7,384 bases of DNA, from contig CAAGMF010000090.1 of NCBI GenBank assembly GCA_900770895.1, positions 1-7,384 on the forward strand. The letters run 5' to 3'. Below are positions 6,248 to 7,384 of this stretch, piece by piece. The stretch is from an uncultured Mitsuokella sp. (GTDB lineage: Bacteria; Bacillota; Negativicutes; Selenomonadales; Selenomonadaceae). The notes beneath the pieces are model-generated. The model did no database searches, was not told the origin of the DNA, and was given only the letters and a program-made list of their open reading frames with translations. Positions within the stretch are counted from its first letter, which is position 1; each line of letters begins with the position of its first letter. Both the position numbers and the translations under genes were made by a program.

Positions 6248-6358
6248 GGGGTAAAGGTAAGGAGTAAAGATTTAAATGTAAAGGGAAATTTAGGGTTATA
6301 GGATCTTGTAGGGTAAAATAAGGGTAAGGAGTATAGTGAAAAAGAGGGATGAGGGGGT
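6248..6358 (-). other. Strand-asymmetric 3' untranslated region, nearly G-free in the RNA
   Basis: In these 111 nt the plus strand has a single C (6305), so the minus-strand transcript has a single G and is rich in U and C. GGGT/AGGG-type units recur on the plus strand, and GGTAAGGAGTA appears exactly twice (6256-6266, 6323-6333). Unstructured, C-containing, G-poor RNA is the kind of sequence Rho loads on (rut-like). This is inference; there is no reading frame of note. Confidence 0.5.
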
Positions 6359-6975
6359 CATCGGAGCGTGATATCGTCCAGATAGAGATCGCCTTTGTAG
6401 CTGGTCAGATAGCTGACCAGGCTGATCTCCAGATGACCGATATCGGTCGTGACAGGATCATCCAAAATGGCCTTCACGTGGACCCGTTTGAGGTTCGAGC
6501 CCGGTACTGCCTTGGCCGAGGCCAGGTTCAGCTCATCGACTGACTGGTTGATGACTTCATCGCCTTTTACCGACTTGGCATAGATCTTGGCTTTGAGAGT
6601 AGAGTCGCCTTTGATCTGCGTCGGGTCAAAGAACAGGTCGAACGATACCGTCGAGATGCCCGTACCCACCTTTATCGGGGTTGAGTTAGTGACAGCGCTG
6701 TCACTGAGCTTTACTTCGCTCCAGGTCTGGTCTTTGTCTTTGGAAAAGTCGACATTGACCTTGAGGCTGCCGCCGTTGAAGCTGTCCCAGGCTGCAGAGG
6801 CCTGACTGCTGTAGCTCCAACCACCGATGTAGGACCAGTTCTGAGCATCAGAGGCGAAATCCCAAGTCTTGGCTTCCGCTGCCTCACAGCTGTTGAGCAT
6901 AGGTCCGGCCGTCATCAGGCCGATGAGTGCTGCCCCGCAGAGCATGGCCAGGGACTTCTTTTGCAGATGCATCAT
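6358..6975 (-). CDS. Small exported beta-sandwich protein, carbohydrate-binding-module-like
   Basis: A 205-aa protein. Residues 1-35 form a signal peptide: a QKK basic start, hydrophobic LAMLCGAALIGLMTAG, then AEA before Lys36, a good signal peptidase I site. C30 within LNSC could instead be a poor lipobox. The mature part (36-205) is a single domain beginning TWDFASDAQNW, with Trp and Tyr residues at 38, 47, 49, 53, 55 and 63, a GGSLKVNVDF strand, and the ending GDLYLDDITLR. That layout is typical of jelly-roll carbohydrate-binding modules in glycanases. No catalytic domain is attached, which is unusual. The start at 6975 is set by AAGGAG 7 nt upstream; the in-frame ATG at 7014 has no good site and would put a charged extension before the signal peptide. 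A consensus-like promoter and own terminator indicate a single-gene, possibly highly expressed transcript. It may bind polysaccharide or belong to the envelope; the ligand is unknown. Confidence 0.8.
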   Translation of the reverse strand: MMHLQKKSLAMLCGAALIGLMTAGPMLNSCEAAEAKTWDFASDAQNWSYIGGWSYSSQASAAWDSFNGGSLKVNVDFSKDKDQTWSEVKLSDSAVTNSTPIKVGTGISTVSFDLFFDPTQIKGDSTLKAKIYAKSVKGDEVINQSVDELNLASAKAVPGSNLKRVHVKAILDDPVTTDIGHLEISLVSYLTSYKGDLYLDDITLR

Positions 6976-7042
6976 AATATCACTCCTTCTAGTAAGGGTA
7001 TGTCTATCATTCATACTCTTTCTTTATTGATGACCTGTGTTT

Positions 7043-7071
7043 AGTATATGATAAATCAGTCCTTTTGTCAA
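7043..7071 (-). promoter_or_regulatory. Near-consensus sigma-70 promoter of the exported-protein gene
   Basis: On the minus strand TTGACA (7071-7066) and TATACT (7048-7043) are exactly 17 nt apart, with an A/T-rich UP-element-like stretch upstream (about 7072-7112). It predicts a leader of about 60 nt and strong constitutive expression. Confidence 0.85.
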
Positions 7072-7134
7072 TAAAAAATATTTACATATTTTACATAAAG
7101 CATATCTTTTTTACAAGAGCGGGTTTTTCGTAGC

Positions 7135-7173
7135 AAAAAGGACTGTTGCACGTTTGCTCGCATGCAACAGTCC
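7135..7173 (-). terminator. Intrinsic terminator of the GGDEF gene
   Basis: GGACTGTTGCA (7140-7150) pairs perfectly with TGCAACAGTCC (7163-7173) around a 12-nt loop, followed on the minus strand by TTTTT (7139-7135). It lies 19 nt past the GGDEF stop and fits that gene's direction. Confidence 0.85.
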
Positions 7174-7192
7174 CTTTATGGAGGCGGCAGGT

Positions 7193-7310
7193 TCAGCGCC
7201 GCTGTGGTTTGTTATCATACATGGTCTGGTCGGCGCGGTTGAGCAGATGCTGTACCGTCTCCGTGCTGCCGGGCAAGCGGACGGCCAGTCCGTGGGCGGC
7301 TGTTATTGAT
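7193..7310 (-). pseudogene. C-terminal fragment of a GGDEF (diguanylate cyclase) gene, interrupted
   Basis: Thirty-eight codons ending in TGA at 7195-7193 read SITAAHGLAVRLPG followed by TETVQHLLNRADQTMYDNK. This fits the end of GGDEF domains: a SxGxA-like strand, then L-x-x-AD-x-x-MY-x-x-K. GGDEF proteins make the second messenger c-di-GMP. The frame continues upstream only to a stop near 7330, within the inserted hairpin sequence, and the GGDEF-like residues end exactly at the TTGAT junction (7306-7310). The catalytic GGDEF loop and the rest of the gene are not in the window. The gene is therefore probably split by the adjacent insertion element, with the remainder expected beyond the element. 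The authentic terminator is intact, so the insertion looks recent. Confidence 0.65.
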
Positions 7311-7384
7311 TCTAGAAAACCCCTGGTTAGACCAGGGGTTCAGTAGAGCTTTAGCGATGAGTCTTCAAAGGAAATGAAAAGACC
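7311..7384 (+). mobile_element. Putative left end of an IS200/IS605-family element (truncated by window edge)
   Basis: The sequence starts TCTAGAA directly after TTGAT, the pentanucleotide 3' of which known members such as ISDra2 insert. It then has a perfect 10-bp hairpin with a 3-nt loop (AACCCCTGGT / TAG / ACCAGGGGTT, 7318-7340), the subterminal palindrome that family TnpA proteins recognise. No inverted terminal repeats or target duplication would be expected. Near the edge AAAGGA is followed by an ATG at 7374, reading Met-Lys-Arg, a possible start of tnpA, although the spacing is very short and only three full codons are visible. On the minus strand the hairpin is followed by TTTTC and could also act as a terminator. 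The family call is inferred from structure, not from a visible transposase. Confidence 0.55.
7318..7340. repeat. Subterminal hairpin of the putative insertion element
   Basis: A perfect inverted repeat of 10 bp with a TAG loop. Its short loop and its position 7 nt inside the proposed element boundary fit the TnpA-binding palindrome of IS200/IS605 left ends. Confidence 0.7.

Noticed and set aside
5970..6254. A plus-strand frame running across the cupin start and upstream spacer
   Set aside because: It covers the cupin promoter and the terminator hairpin and lacks a ribosome binding site or similarity to known proteins.
6249..6335. GGGTAA-like units resembling telomeric or CRISPR-type repeats
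   Set aside because: The units are irregular in spacing and sequence and only one 11-nt copy pair is exact, so this is compositional bias, not an array.
6976..7014. Upstream start for the exported protein at 7014
   Set aside because: It would put a charged segment before the signal peptide, and the AAGGAG site points to 6975.

Overview
The window looks like chromosomal DNA from a Gram-negative Firmicute of the class Negativicutes (Selenomonas/Mitsuokella-like). This is inferred from a two-subunit type 1B dihydroorotate dehydrogenase (PyrK-PyrD), GC-rich coding regions separated by AT-rich spacers with strong AGGAGG-type ribosome binding sites, and the character of the encoded proteins. The genus is a guess; no rRNA or other taxonomic marker is present.

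Layout. (1) Bases 1-1492, plus strand: the 3' part of pyrK and complete pyrD, translationally coupled through an ATGA overlap. They form the tail of a pyrimidine-biosynthesis operon. A short orphan reading frame follows pyrD, then a 16-bp hairpin that can terminate both pyrD and the converging operon. (2) Bases 1685-5225, minus strand: a two-gene operon encoding a MoxR/CobS-type AAA+ ATPase and, 4 nt downstream, a CobT-like protein with a von Willebrand factor A (VWA) domain. The second protein also carries an HExxH motif and a run of seven aspartates. No cobaltochelatase large subunit or cobalamin gene is visible, so this is probably a chelatase-like AAA+/VWA machine with an unknown client. 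(3) Bases 5427-6080, minus strand: a two-domain cupin whose second half has its own ribosome binding site and ATG. (4) Bases 6358-6975, minus strand: a small exported beta-sandwich protein resembling a carbohydrate-binding module. It has a near-consensus promoter and a 3' untranslated region almost free of G in the RNA, ending in an intrinsic terminator. (5) Bases 7193-7384: the last 38 codons of a minus-strand GGDEF (diguanylate cyclase) gene with its terminator. The gene is interrupted at a TTGAT motif by what looks like the left end of an IS200/IS605-family element.

The ATPase and VWA protein almost certainly act together: the AAA+ ring would be the motor and the MIDAS/VWA protein the substrate- or partner-binding arm. 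PyrK and PyrD form one enzyme. The cupin and the exported protein each have their own promoter and terminator and show no evident functional link to their neighbours. The most unusual features are the metallopeptidase-like CobT homologue paired with a MoxR ATPase, the internal start in the cupin gene, the G-free 3' untranslated region, and the insertion element in the GGDEF gene.
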